Assembly (NCBI GenBank): GCA_020053105.1
Contig: JAGVNU010000064.1
Location: forward strand, 1 to 36,180
DNA length: 36,180 nucleotides
Source: Thermodesulfovibrionia bacterium
Lineage (GTDB): Bacteria; Nitrospirota; Thermodesulfovibrionia; UBA6902
Direction: 5' to 3'
Part shown: positions 16,386-24,604 of the stretch, one piece after another
How positions within the stretch are numbered: the first letter of the stretch is position 1
How the letters are laid out: the number at the start of each line of letters is the position of its first letter
Notes under the pieces: model-generated
The model's input: the letters and a program-made list of their open reading frames with translations, nothing else
Databases searched by the model: none
Told to the model about the DNA's origin: nothing
Made by a program: the position numbers and the translations under genes

Positions 16386-18353
16386 CTAATCCATGTCGCT
16401 ATTCACAGGATAGCTGATATAGAACACCGCGCCTCCGCCGGGGTTACTGCCGACGCATATTTCTCCGCCGTGCTGATCAAGAATCCGGCGGGTAATGGCC
16501 AGCCCCAGGCCCGTACCCTTTGGTTTGGTGGAGCAGAAGGGCTGGAATATCTTGTCCTTTACTTTTTCGTCAATCCCCCTGCCCGTATCAGAGATGGTAA
16601 TTTGTATATAGTTCAGATCATCAATATAATGCGTTGCAACAGTTATTGTCCCTCCATCCGGCATGGCATCAAAAGAGTTGAATATCAGATTAAGGAATAT
16701 CTGCTGCAACTGATAGGGGTCCGCCATAACATCAGGGACCTTTTTATCAAAATCTCTCGCAAAGGTTATTTTTGAAGGGGGGGAATATGAGACATATGGA
16801 TGCGTCATGGAGAATGAGATAGTCATATCAAGGATATCATTCATATTTACAGACATCAGCTCGGACTTGGGAGGCCTTGTGAAACTGAGGAAGCTGTTCA
16901 GCGTCTGCTTGATCCTGTCAATTTCATTAATAGCGTCTGATTTTATGGCACTGTCTTCTGCCGAGAATTGATGCTCTTTTGCGAGCACCTCTATTGACGC
17001 CCTGATCCCGGCAAGGGAGTTTTTGATATCTTCAGCCAGTCCCTTTGTCAATTGAGCGACTACATTCAGCTGCTCCGCCCACTGAAGCGTCTCTTCAATG
17101 TGCGTGCGCTCGGTAATGTCCTGCACCGTCCCGATAATCCTTATAGTCTCCCCTTTTTCATCAAGTTTTACCTGGCCCCTGGAATGTATAGATCGTATCT
17201 CTCCATTGGGACGGACAATCCGGTATCTGGTATTATATTTATCTTTATTGGCCAGCATATAGTCCAGTGAATGCTGCAGCGATTCCCTGTCATCAGGATG
17301 GACACGGCTGATAAAATTATCAATGGTCGGCTCGAAATTTTGCGGATCAACGCCGAAAATCCTGTATGTCTCCCTGGACCAGAATACTGTTTGGCTGGAC
17401 ATGTCTCTTTCCCAGTAACCCAAATGAGCGACATCAGCGGCCAGCGCATAACGGGCCTCACTTTCCCTTAAATCCTCTTCAGTCTTTTTGCGTTCGGTGA
17501 TGTCCCTGAAAATCCCCTGTATTACTCTCTTCCCCCTGATCTCTGTTATGTTGGCGCTGATATCAACCGGGATTTTACGTCCTGAGGCATTCACCACAAA
17601 CAGGTCCCCTATGATTACATCACCCTTAAGAACGCTTTCCCTGAAAATGTTCCTGTACCTTTCGGCTTCCTCAGGGGGATGGAGCCGGCTTTGATGCATG
17701 CCTATAATCTTTTCAGGAGGAAGCCCCAGCATTACTCCGGCTTTTTTGTTTACGTCAATAATAATGCCTGTATCGGCGTCCGCTACGAAGATCGCGTCAT
17801 TTGCGAGTTCCATCAGCTTACGGTATTTTTCTTCAGACCTTCTCACCGTTTCTTCGGCCCGGCGCAAGGTCCGGATGGGTACGAGAAGTAACAGCAGAAA
17901 TGTCCCCGCCGCCAGAGGCAGCACAACGAGGCCGATCAGTCCGGTCCACTTTAATATTGGATAAAAAGAGCGGCGGACCTCAATTCTTCCAACAACTACT
18001 CCCGAGTCGAATATCTCAGCGGAACGGATGATTACAGGTGATCGTATGACTTTGATATTTTCTGCAATAAGCTCATTTTTACTATTAAAGACATGCTGTG
18101 TTTCAGCAGGATGTCCTTTACTGTCCTCTGTGAGAATTCCCCTGAGCCTCACCTGCTCGAATTCCCACATGAGGGGATTGGAGCTGACTATCTGCGTGAT
18201 GATCCTTGCCTTTATCCGGGCTTCGGTCTCAAGGCTTCCTGTTTCATGCTGATAGGAAATTAAAAAGAAGCCCAGCGGGACAACGAAGGCCCCTCCCCCG
18301 AAAATTATGCCTGCAAGCCAGGTAATAATTCGACTTGTTCTTCCGGTCTTCAT
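16386..18353 (-). CDS. Two-PAS sensor kinase with glutamate replacing the H-box histidine
   Basis: About 655 residues. TM1 (about 9-34), a periplasmic sensor region of about 100 residues, TM2 (about 134-160), PAS 1 (about 175-290), PAS 2 with PAC (about 300-410), a DHp-like helix pair (about 420-490) and a GHKL ATPase domain (about 505-650). The ATPase keeps the N box (QQIFLNLIFNSFDAM), G1 (SDTGRGID) and G2 (KGTGLGLAI). The H-box reads G-L-A-E-D-I-K-N-S-L-A-G where active kinases have A-H-E-x-x-N-P-L, so the phospho-acceptor histidine is Glu441 (codon 17031-17033). The start at 18353 is chosen because the binding-protein stop and this ATG form TAAAATG; a longer frame would overlap that gene by 83 nt. 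No response regulator is nearby. Confidence 0.87.
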   Translation of the reverse strand: MKTGRTSRIITWLAGIIFGGGAFVVPLGFFLISYQHETGSLETEARIKARIITQIVSSNPLMWEFEQVRLRGILTEDSKGHPAETQHVFNSKNELIAENIKVIRSPVIIRSAEIFDSGVVVGRIEVRRSFYPILKWTGLIGLVVLPLAAGTFLLLLLVPIRTLRRAEETVRRSEEKYRKLMELANDAIFVADADTGIIIDVNKKAGVMLGLPPEKIIGMHQSRLHPPEEAERYRNIFRESVLKGDVIIGDLFVVNASGRKIPVDISANITEIRGKRVIQGIFRDITERKKTEEDLRESEARYALAADVAHLGYWERDMSSQTVFWSRETYRIFGVDPQNFEPTIDNFISRVHPDDRESLQHSLDYMLANKDKYNTRYRIVRPNGEIRSIHSRGQVKLDEKGETIRIIGTVQDITERTHIEETLQWAEQLNVVAQLTKGLAEDIKNSLAGIRASIEVLAKEHQFSAEDSAIKSDAINEIDRIKQTLNSFLSFTRPPKSELMSVNMNDILDMTISFSMTHPYVSYSPPSKITFARDFDKKVPDVMADPYQLQQIFLNLIFNSFDAMPDGGTITVATHYIDDLNYIQITISDTGRGIDEKVKDKIFQPFCSTKPKGTGLGLAITRRILDQHGGEICVGSNPGGGAVFYISYPVNSDMD

Positions 18354-18354
18354 T

Positions 18355-19206
18355 TTAATTTTCGTGCTTCCCGGGCGCAACCAGATTACCGGATTCTTCG
18401 AGTATCTTTCTGCCTTCATCTGAGCGGGCAAAATCAATAAATTGCCTTACTGGCTCAGACGGCTCCTTCTGAATCACGAAATACAACACTTTAAAGAAGA
18501 GATAGCTTCTGTCTGACAGGGAATGGATGTCCGGCAGTACCCCATTGTATGCGAGCACTTTCACACAGCGTTTCTCGGAAATGATCTGGGCCAAAGTGGA
18601 AAACCCGAAGGAGCCGGGAATGTTTTCGATCATCTCAGCCGCCTCCTGATCAGTCAGCGCCATCAGCATCCCCTGACGCTTCAGGGCAACGTCAACGGCA
18701 TCGCTCATCTCAGGGGACATTTTTCTAAGAGTAAGGGTGACGGATTCGTCTGCCGGACGCAGCACCGGCCTTATGCGGGTCCCGTCAGGCCATACCAGCA
18801 TTTCCCCTCTGAATATTTTTATGATTTCTCCGGAACTCAGCCCCGGAAAGCTCATCCCGGCGCTTGTGACCGGTACAAGCGGGGTTCTGGCGAATTCTAT
18901 TGCCTGCAAACCCAGTGAAAGCTCTTCACTCGTAAATGCCCTGGCGCTCACCCCGATGTCCAGCGCGCCTTTTGCAACAGCGCTGATGCCGCCGCTGCTC
19001 CCTAAACTCGGCAGGACCATCACCTTAATATCGGGATACGCTTTCTCAAAAGCGGCAGCGAGTAAATTCATTGAGCCGAGCGAGGTACCGGTACCGCCTA
19101 TTTTCAGGGTCTCTGCGGCAGAAACCGGAGGGCTGAAGATAATTTGCACACCTATGAGAAGAAGGAAAAACAGCGGCATGATAATTTTCCTCGATTCAGT
19201 AAACAC
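18355..19206 (-). CDS. PstS-like periplasmic binding protein
   Basis: About 283 residues of the PBP-like (PstS) class: 'LKIGGTGTSLGSMNLLAAAFEKAYP' and 'LGSSGGISAVAKGALDIGVSAR' are the two anion-binding loops, each rich in Gly/Ser/Thr. The signal peptide is R-K-I-I-M-P then a long Leu/Phe/Ile core with cleavage near PVSA. A GTG start at 19204-19206 is chosen because GGAGGA precedes it by 7 nt; a longer frame opens at 19284 but would put non-signal sequence in front of the signal peptide. Phosphate or a related oxyanion is the likely ligand. It is translationally coupled (TAAAATG) to the sensor kinase, not to a Pst permease, so it probably serves sensing rather than uptake. Confidence 0.82.
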   Translation of the reverse strand: MFTESRKIIMPLFFLLLIGVQIIFSPPVSAAETLKIGGTGTSLGSMNLLAAAFEKAYPDIKVMVLPSLGSSGGISAVAKGALDIGVSARAFTSEELSLGLQAIEFARTPLVPVTSAGMSFPGLSSGEIIKIFRGEMLVWPDGTRIRPVLRPADESVTLTLRKMSPEMSDAVDVALKRQGMLMALTDQEAAEMIENIPGSFGFSTLAQIISEKRCVKVLAYNGVLPDIHSLSDRSYLFFKVLYFVIQKEPSEPVRQFIDFARSDEGRKILEESGNLVAPGKHEN

Positions 19207-19377
19207 CGATACGTCCTCCGGATGCTCTTTAAAACTGTGCATCAGCAACTTGTTTATCCTGTATAATAACAGAAATAGAATCATGAGTGACCGGCCGGAT
19301 TAAACATCCCTGAATCCGCCGGACTACTGCATGTCCAAACCTCTGTGCTGCACTATGATACTCTTTGACGCCGCACC

Positions 19378-19386
19378 TGATATAAT
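19378..19386 (+). promoter_or_regulatory. Extended -10 promoter inside the longer reading of the PilZ-like gene
   Basis: TGATATAAT, a perfect -10 with TGn extension. Transcription would start near 19393, which excludes the upstream ATG at 19331 and favours the ATG at 19406. The -35 region is poor. Confidence 0.5.
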
Positions 19387-19405
19387 TTTTATATATATAA
19401 CCGCT

Positions 19406-19834
19406 ATGGAAAATGAGAACAGACCTGCCAATATTTTTTTAAACAGAAGGGGACAGAACCGGTATTTTACAAAAGAGTTTTCCGCCGGAGGCATCGGCAG
19501 TATTATAGAAATGAGCGGGGGCGGCATGAGGATACGGAAGACAGGCATGCTGGAAATTAAGGGCCCCTCGTTAACAATCCCGGTCTTCGGCAAAGAAATA
19601 AAAGCTTATATCGTCTGGCAAGACAAGTATTTTATGGGACTCAGGTGTTCTTATGAATTTGATATTATCCCCATGATAAAAAAACTTGTCCAGACACTCA
19701 GGGAGCCTGAGTTCAGGCCGAAGAAAACCATCACGGACGATTCAATAGCAGGGATAACTCATAAAGATGTTTTAAGCTCCTGTTTGAATCTTATAGAGGA
19801 ATTAGAGAACCCGGACATTGAGACCTCCTGCTGA
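19406..19834 (+). CDS. PilZ-like N-terminal part of an apparently split protein
   Basis: About 142 residues from the ATG at 19406 (MENENRPANIF). A PilZ-type core is recognisable: the basic N-R-R-G-Q-N-R stretch, the 'EMSGGGMRI' match to (D/N)xSxxGxxI, and the closing strand 'YFMGLRCSYEFD'. The acidic first residue of the motif is Glu instead of Asp/Asn, so c-di-GMP binding is uncertain. The frame ends LIEELENPDIETSC at TGA 19832-19834. One frame over, 19822-19869 reads D-L-L-L-I-N-K-S-Y-F-A-K-S-P-G-G, which looks like the natural continuation and leads into the next frame at a G6 run. I therefore think this is the first part of a single protein of about 455 residues broken by two 1-nt losses and a stop. 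Confidence 0.6.
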   Translation: MENENRPANIFLNRRGQNRYFTKEFSAGGIGSIIEMSGGGMRIRKTGMLEIKGPSLTIPVFGKEIKAYIVWQDKYFMGLRCSYEFDIIPMIKKLVQTLREPEFRPKKTITDDSIAGITHKDVLSSCLNLIEELENPDIETSC

Positions 19835-20492
19835 TCAACAAATCCTATTTTGCAAAAAGCCCGGGGGGTTTGAAGACCTGTATGACGGGTATGTGCTTGC
19901 CCATCTGATCCTCAATCCGTGTTATATCCCCGATAATATAAAACTGACATTAACTAAACGCAGGCTGATCTATGCCTTTCTGGTATACCTTACCTTTATC
20001 GCCACCAAATTCATTATGGACAGAGACAAAGAGAGCGCGATCTTGTTTATACACATGCTTAAAAGGGCGGGCATGGATGATGACAGGATAACGGATTTTC
20101 TCAGCGACTCCGTCAGTGAAGCAAATAATGTCCTGAATAACGTAGGCCTGAAGGGCAACATCAGGACCGGCACCTTGACTCACACTCCGTTTAAAATCGA
20201 AGGTTATCTTCACAGGGACATTCATTTTAAATACTTCATGAAGGTATTTGATGATTTCAGCATGCTTAAAAGCGTAAAGAGAATGGCCATCCGATATGAA
20301 GATGAGACATATACTCATTTTATTCTGGGCAAACTCATGATGGCTGATGATGTCGGGTTAAATTCAAAGGCGTATTGTGTAATCCCCTGCAAAAACATTT
20401 CAGAAAAGGAACTGTATCTTGAGGAATTCAGCTATTTTGATCTCATTATCTTAAAGGACATCGACCGTCTCCCGAAATCTCATATAAGTTAG
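19818..20492 (+). CDS. Middle part of the split PilZ-like protein (hypothetical)
   Basis: An open frame of 224 codons whose only available start is TTG at 19818, with no convincing ribosome site. The first 14 residues look unlike protein, but from GGFEDLYDGYVLAHLILN onward it is a normal globular sequence: a helical stretch (YAFLVYLTFIATKFIM), then an alpha/beta region ending FDLIILKDIDRLP, a hydrophobic strand with two aspartates reminiscent of Walker B. No Walker A is present and I recognise no family. The TAG at 20490-20492 is in frame with the next ORF. It overlaps the PilZ-like frame by 17 nt. Best read as part of the same broken gene; translation by overlap coupling is the alternative. 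Confidence 0.5.
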   Translation: MRPPADQQILFCKKPGGFEDLYDGYVLAHLILNPCYIPDNIKLTLTKRRLIYAFLVYLTFIATKFIMDRDKESAILFIHMLKRAGMDDDRITDFLSDSVSEANNVLNNVGLKGNIRTGTLTHTPFKIEGYLHRDIHFKYFMKVFDDFSMLKSVKRMAIRYEDETYTHFILGKLMMADDVGLNSKAYCVIPCKNISEKELYLEEFSYFDLIILKDIDRLPKSHIS

Positions 20493-20525
20493 TTCGTAAA
20501 ACTGTGGGGCAGTTATGAAGGTAAA

Positions 20526-20777
20526 ATGATCGTGACATTCAGCAACAGCAGTTTCCTGGATTTTGATAACGAGCCTCTGTATCTGCTATTAAAAGACCAT
20601 ATAGCAGACTTCCCCTCGTACTTTTCGGATAAGGGGATATATGAAAGGATGATCGATCATACCATAGACCACCTGGGACCATTTCTGGGGGGGCGTGTAA
20701 TTGACAGGAACATTTATTTAAATGATATATGTTCAATGGCTTATATTGAGAGCAATGAATTACGGTCCTACAGTTAA
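20526..20777 (+). CDS. C-terminal part of the split protein, or separate 83-residue ORF (hypothetical)
   Basis: Eighty-three codons from an ATG with AAGG 5 nt upstream. It lies in the same frame as the preceding ORF, separated by one TAG and 11 sense codons that read F-V-K-L-W-G-S-Y-E-G-K, so readthrough or a single reverted base would join them. The sequence KMIVTFSNSSFLDF directly after a Walker B-like strand is the order seen in sensor-I regions of P-loop ATPases, again arguing for one ancestral protein; that similarity is loose. The ATG and its ribosome site match the start region of the gene at 21008 over 16 nt (TATGAAGGTAAAATGA), so independent translation is possible. No family is recognised. 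Confidence 0.45.
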   Translation: MIVTFSNSSFLDFDNEPLYLLLKDHIADFPSYFSDKGIYERMIDHTIDHLGPFLGGRVIDRNIYLNDICSMAYIESNELRSYS

Positions 20778-20946
20778 TCCCTGTTTCATCCTCATTACAT
20801 AGGTGATTTAACAAAGGGCCATGTGGTCATATCACCGTACAATCTGACATTATTAAAGAATAATTATTTATAATGAATTAATCTTGTGTAAGCTACTGCT
20901 TGTTTTTTAAGATTTTTGTTGATAATAGCAATGACTGGCATATCCA

Positions 20947-20973
20947 TTGCATGCCCGTGCGGTAGAATATAAT
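20947..20973 (+). promoter_or_regulatory. Candidate promoter for the spermidine synthase-like fusion
   Basis: TTGCAT (20947-20952), a short 15-nt spacer, and a perfect TATAAT (20968-20973), 34 nt before the ATG. The spacing is suboptimal. Confidence 0.35.
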
Positions 20974-21007
20974 TAATGCATTCCTAACGTTATGATATGA
21001 AGGTAAA

Positions 21008-24000
21008 ATGAAGACACTTATCCTTGGCCTTATCTACCTGATGTTCTTCTTGTCAGGGGCGGCGGCGCTGATTTATGAAGTCGTATGGGTCCGCTCATTA
21101 AGCCTTGTGTTCGGGGGGACCCATCTGGCGGTCACTACCGTATTGTCCGTTTTTATGGGTGGGCTTGCGGCTGGGAGTTATTTAATCGGCAAACGCGTTG
21201 ACGCAATAAAAAATCCATTAAGGCTCTACGGGCACCTTGAGCTGGGCATCGCCCTGTTTGCTGTAATCTTTATTGTTTTGCTGAAGATTTACCCTTCCGT
21301 ATATATCTTCCTTGTACAGGGGAAGGAAAGCTCTACGCTCTATCTTTCGTTCATCCGTGTTTTGTTCGCATTCATTTCATTGATTGTCCCCGCGACCCTC
21401 ATGGGCGGGACGCTCCCCGTACTGACAAGGTTCGTTACCGGGCATTCAAAAAAACTCGGAACGCATCTGTCTTTACTATACGGCTTTAATACCCTCGGGG
21501 CGGTTGCAGGGACCGCAGCCGCAGGTTTTTATCTCCTCCGCTACTTCTCCCTGAGTACAACGCTGAAGACGGCAATTGTAATGAATGTCCTGATCGGTAT
21601 TACAAGCCTTGCGCTTCAAAAGAGGGCCGGACTGCTCTTTAACTCAACAGAAAATATTCCCGGAAGTCCTGTGAAAGAAACGGCGGCACAGCTTAAGACC
21701 GGGGACACCCTGCCCTTTAAACTGGTCCTGTGGGGAATAGGCGTAAGCGGTTTTTGCGCGCTCGGGTATGAGGTTTTGTGGACGAGGATACTCACCATTG
21801 TTGTCGGCGCGAGTGTTTACGGGTTCACGACCATGCTGGCCGCCTTTCTCACCGGCATTGCATTGGGCAGCAAGGCATACGGCATTTTCACCGGCATCTC
21901 CGGGGAAAAGGAGAAAGGGATTGAGCGTTCCATATTCGGGTTTGGCTTTGTGCAGATCATTATCGGCCTTACAGCGCTGCTTGTCAGCTTCTATATCCGT
22001 GACCTCCCTTCCGTCTCCATTGCCCTTTGGGACTACCTGGGTAAAATGAACATCGGGCTTTTCGGCGTGAGGCAATGGACAAATCTTGTCCTTGCGTTTC
22101 TCTATATGGTTGTCCCCGCCTTTTTCATGGGACTGGCTTTTCCCTTTGCAGCAAAGGTCCACTCAGAATATAAGAAACTAACGGGCAGCGCAGTCGGCGA
22201 GGTGCTTGCCTACAACACGACCGGGGCGATCCTGGGCTCGGCACTGAGCGGATTTGTCCTTATTTATCTTTTCGGCATTGAGCGCTCTCTCCAGATGCTG
22301 ACGGTAATAAACATTGGTTTCGGACTGCTCATAATAACAAGCCTCAGCAAACAGAGGTCCCTCTCCCGGGCTGCAGTCGTGCTGACAGCGGGGCTGGTCT
22401 GCTTTATGTCAATCAATACGACTGCCTTCAGGATGTGGGACATGAAATACTTCGCTATCTTCAGGACCAACCAACCTGAAGTCTTCAGCACTCCGGAGAG
22501 GGTCAGAGAGGCCCTGGAGCATACAGATGTTCTTTATTATGCAGAGGGGACAGAGTCAAGTGTGAGCTCAATTAAAATAAAAGGCGGGGTCCAGACTTTT
22601 ATTACGAACGGAAGGTCCGAGGCGTCAACACATCTTACCGACCAGCAGGTACAGTACACACTCGGGCACCTCCCCATGCTTTTAAACAAGGCCCCAAAAA
22701 GAGTGCTGGTAGTCGCCCTTGGAAGCGGCATGACCCTCGGCGCGACTTCGGCGCATCCCTCAGTGGAGCAGGTCACCCTTGTAGAGATTGAACCGAAGGT
22801 CATCGGCATTGCGCGGACCTTTGCAGAATACAATCATCATGTGCTCGACAACCCCAAGCTCAGAATCATCTTCAATGACGGCAGGAATTTCCTGCTCACC
22901 ACAAAGGAGAAATTCGACGTCATCACCGCTGACCCTATCCATCCATGGTTCAGGGGGGCAGGCTATCTCTATACCAGGGAATATTTCAAACTGGCCTCAG
23001 AGCATCTCAATGAGGGCGGGGTCATGGGTCAATGGCTGCCAATATATGAATTGACTGTTGAGAACCTCAGATCAATTGTTAAGACCTTCAACGAAAACTT
23101 CATATACACCATGATGTGGCTGACCCACACTGATGCCACACTTGTCGGAAGCAACTCTCCTATAATGATTGATGAGACCTATCTTGAGAGGCGTATTTCC
23201 GCACCGGGGGTTTCTGAAGACCTCAAACGCATTAAGATGTATCCGGCGCGGGAGTTTCTCAGTTATTTTATATTAGGGCCGAATGGGATGAAGTCCTTCG
23301 GGAAAGGAGGGACGATCAACACGGACGATAATTTATATATTGAATTTTCCGCGCCCCTTTCAATCGGCAAGTCTTACCTCATGAAAGAGAATGCGGACAT
23401 TATAACCCGCAGCAGGGAGAGTATAGTCCCATATCTTGCTCCTGCAAAGGACGACAACACGAGGCAGGAGCAGATAACTTACTGGCAGGCATGCGACAGG
23501 GCTGCAATGGTGTATGACCGGGCGCATGCGCTTTCTCTCGGAGGCAAATTCGATACCCCGGAGTTCGGGAGGTTACTGGATGAACTTGACAAAGACTATC
23601 CATGGTATGCGCCGGGCAGGTTCCTGAAGAATAAATATCTCAGAGAATTATCAAAAGAGCCGAGACTGCTTGATTCAAGGTCATTTACAGTCCTGACCGA
23701 AAAGGGAGAAAACACAGAACTTCATATCGCTGCGGTGCTGAGCCCCATCAGCAGTGATATGACTGTTATAGACTTTGTGGACAGCGGCACCCGGATTATC
23801 TACGGGCAATTATACATCCCGGGGCGGGACACAGATGCATTCATCAAGCGTTTTGCAGGTGATGTCATGACCGCCGTCAATTCCGCCTATCTGGAAGAAG
23901 CCGCTGCTGCCCTTCGGCAGGGCAGCGGTATTCCACGGGCTGAACTCACCGGACGAAGGATAAGACAGGTCATCGAAATAAAAGTGCAGGAGCAGGAAGC

Positions 24001-24019
24001 AGCCCTTAAGCGTAAATGA
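21008..24019 (+). CDS. Fused multi-pass membrane / spermidine synthase-like protein
   Basis: A 1003-residue protein in three parts. Residues 1-480 are a membrane domain with about 14 helices in two similar halves: 'FLSGAAALIYEVVWVRSL.LVFGG' at the N-terminus is echoed by 'GVSGFCALGYEVLWTRILTIVVG' near 245. Residues about 500-740 form a spermidine synthase-like Rossmann domain: VLVVALGSGMTLGA binds the decarboxy-SAM or SAM cofactor, VTLVEIEPKVI supplies the acidic ribose ligand, and 'FDVITADPIHPWFRGAGYLYTREYF' is the active-site loop. The C-terminal 240 residues are uncharacterised and soluble. Such fusions are widespread, usually without speD nearby as here, and their substrate is not established; true polyamine synthesis is doubtful. 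AAGG lies 4 nt before the ATG. Confidence 0.87.
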   Translation: MKTLILGLIYLMFFLSGAAALIYEVVWVRSLSLVFGGTHLAVTTVLSVFMGGLAAGSYLIGKRVDAIKNPLRLYGHLELGIALFAVIFIVLLKIYPSVYIFLVQGKESSTLYLSFIRVLFAFISLIVPATLMGGTLPVLTRFVTGHSKKLGTHLSLLYGFNTLGAVAGTAAAGFYLLRYFSLSTTLKTAIVMNVLIGITSLALQKRAGLLFNSTENIPGSPVKETAAQLKTGDTLPFKLVLWGIGVSGFCALGYEVLWTRILTIVVGASVYGFTTMLAAFLTGIALGSKAYGIFTGISGEKEKGIERSIFGFGFVQIIIGLTALLVSFYIRDLPSVSIALWDYLGKMNIGLFGVRQWTNLVLAFLYMVVPAFFMGLAFPFAAKVHSEYKKLTGSAVGEVLAYNTTGAILGSALSGFVLIYLFGIERSLQMLTVINIGFGLLIITSLSKQRSLSRAAVVLTAGLVCFMSINTTAFRMWDMKYFAIFRTNQPEVFSTPERVREALEHTDVLYYAEGTESSVSSIKIKGGVQTFITNGRSEASTHLTDQQVQYTLGHLPMLLNKAPKRVLVVALGSGMTLGATSAHPSVEQVTLVEIEPKVIGIARTFAEYNHHVLDNPKLRIIFNDGRNFLLTTKEKFDVITADPIHPWFRGAGYLYTREYFKLASEHLNEGGVMGQWLPIYELTVENLRSIVKTFNENFIYTMMWLTHTDATLVGSNSPIMIDETYLERRISAPGVSEDLKRIKMYPAREFLSYFILGPNGMKSFGKGGTINTDDNLYIEFSAPLSIGKSYLMKENADIITRSRESIVPYLAPAKDDNTRQEQITYWQACDRAAMVYDRAHALSLGGKFDTPEFGRLLDELDKDYPWYAPGRFLKNKYLRELSKEPRLLDSRSFTVLTEKGENTELHIAAVLSPISSDMTVIDFVDSGTRIIYGQLYIPGRDTDAFIKRFAGDVMTAVNSAYLEEAAAALRQGSGIPRAELTGRRIRQVIEIKVQEQEAALKRK

Positions 24020-24030
24020 TTTCCCTTCGG

Positions 24031-24132
24031 CTATTTGCTTCTTTTCTTTTCCTGTTTTGCCAGCCTCTTCTCTTTGACCGTCTTCTGCGGTTTCTTCTTA
24101 ACATCTTTCTTAATGTTTTCCGACTTTGACAT
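24031..24132 (-). CDS. 33-residue lysine-rich small protein
   Basis: ATG at 24130-24132, preceded by GGAG at 9 nt, and TAG at 24031-24033. The product starts MSKSENIKKDVKKKPQKT and is about 45 percent Lys/Arg with no hydrophobic core, so it is probably an unstructured, highly basic cytoplasmic peptide that binds nucleic acid or ribosomes. Very similar short Lys-rich ORFs are often annotated in MAGs from this type of bacterium, as far as I recall. Its stop is 12 nt from the stop of the large convergent gene. Confidence 0.55.
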   Translation of the reverse strand: MSKSENIKKDVKKKPQKTVKEKRLAKQEKKRSK

Positions 24133-24377
24133 ATTCGTTTTCTCCTTTTCTGAAATTCAGGATTTTATAATATCATTTTCCAGCGAGAATTAGTGTCTGT
24201 GTATTAATTCCGTTTGCATGCGGATGTGAAATGCACAGACCTGTGTTCCAATTCGGGACCGTGCAGGAGAGATGAGGAGGCAAAAAGCGCTGCCCTGATG
24301 AACAGGAACCATAGTCCACAGGGTTTCGGAAGGGCGGTATTTTACCTTGACAACCTATAATACTTAAGAACTTGAAA

Positions 24378-24515
24378 TTATCTTTGCAGTTTTTTGTCTG
24401 CGCCCTGTTTCAATTTGTCTTTAAGTGTGAGAAAAACCAATACCGCTCCGCCTATGCCAATGGTCAGACGGACAGCAGCGCTGGATATTCGAGATAATTT
24501 ATTCAATATTTTCAT
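24378..24515 (-). CDS. 45-residue single-pass membrane peptide
   Basis: ATG at 24513-24515 (weak TTTGGA ribosome site), TAA at 24378-24380. The sequence is a basic amphipathic start (MKILNKLSRISSAAVR), one hydrophobic stretch (LTIGIGGAVLVFLTL) and a basic, soluble tail (KDKLKQGADKKLQR). This is the layout of a small inner-membrane anchor protein. It lies between the Lys-rich peptide and the DUF1059 gene on the same strand. No family is recognised, and coding status rests on composition and the ribosome site only. Confidence 0.4.
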   Translation of the reverse strand: MKILNKLSRISSAAVRLTIGIGGAVLVFLTLKDKLKQGADKKLQR

Positions 24516-24538
24516 GTTCCAAACACAGTCATATCCGC

Positions 24539-24569
24539 CCCGTCCTGATTATATATAAATCAGGACGGG
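24539..24569. terminator. Perfect 12-bp hairpin downstream of the DUF1059 gene
   Basis: CCCGTCCTGATT and its exact complement AATCAGGACGGG flank a 7-nt AT loop, 36 nt past the DUF1059 stop. On the plus strand TATGTTTTAAAT follows, on the minus strand no T-run, so termination strength is uncertain. Confidence 0.5.
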
Positions 24570-24604
24570 TATGTTTTAAATAATTTATAGATACCGCGGC
24601 AATG

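Noticed and set aside
16333-16387. 8-bp inverted repeat AGCAGACA/TGTCTGCT between convergent genes as a terminator
   Set aside because: The arms are about 40 nt apart, there is no T-run, and one arm overlaps the kinase stop codon; it may be chance.
18737-19303. 188-codon plus-strand frame
   Set aside because: Antisense to the PstS-like gene, which has signal peptide and family motifs; the frame has a low-complexity composition and no ribosome site.
19331-19405. Longer N-terminus of the PilZ-like gene starting at ATG 19331
   Set aside because: A perfect extended -10 lies inside this stretch and the residues do not resemble the PilZ domain; the ATG at 19406 fits better.
21644-22162. 172-codon minus-strand frame
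   Set aside because: Shadow of the spermidine synthase-like membrane domain; His/Lys/Glu-rich composition typical of antisense to hydrophobic helices.
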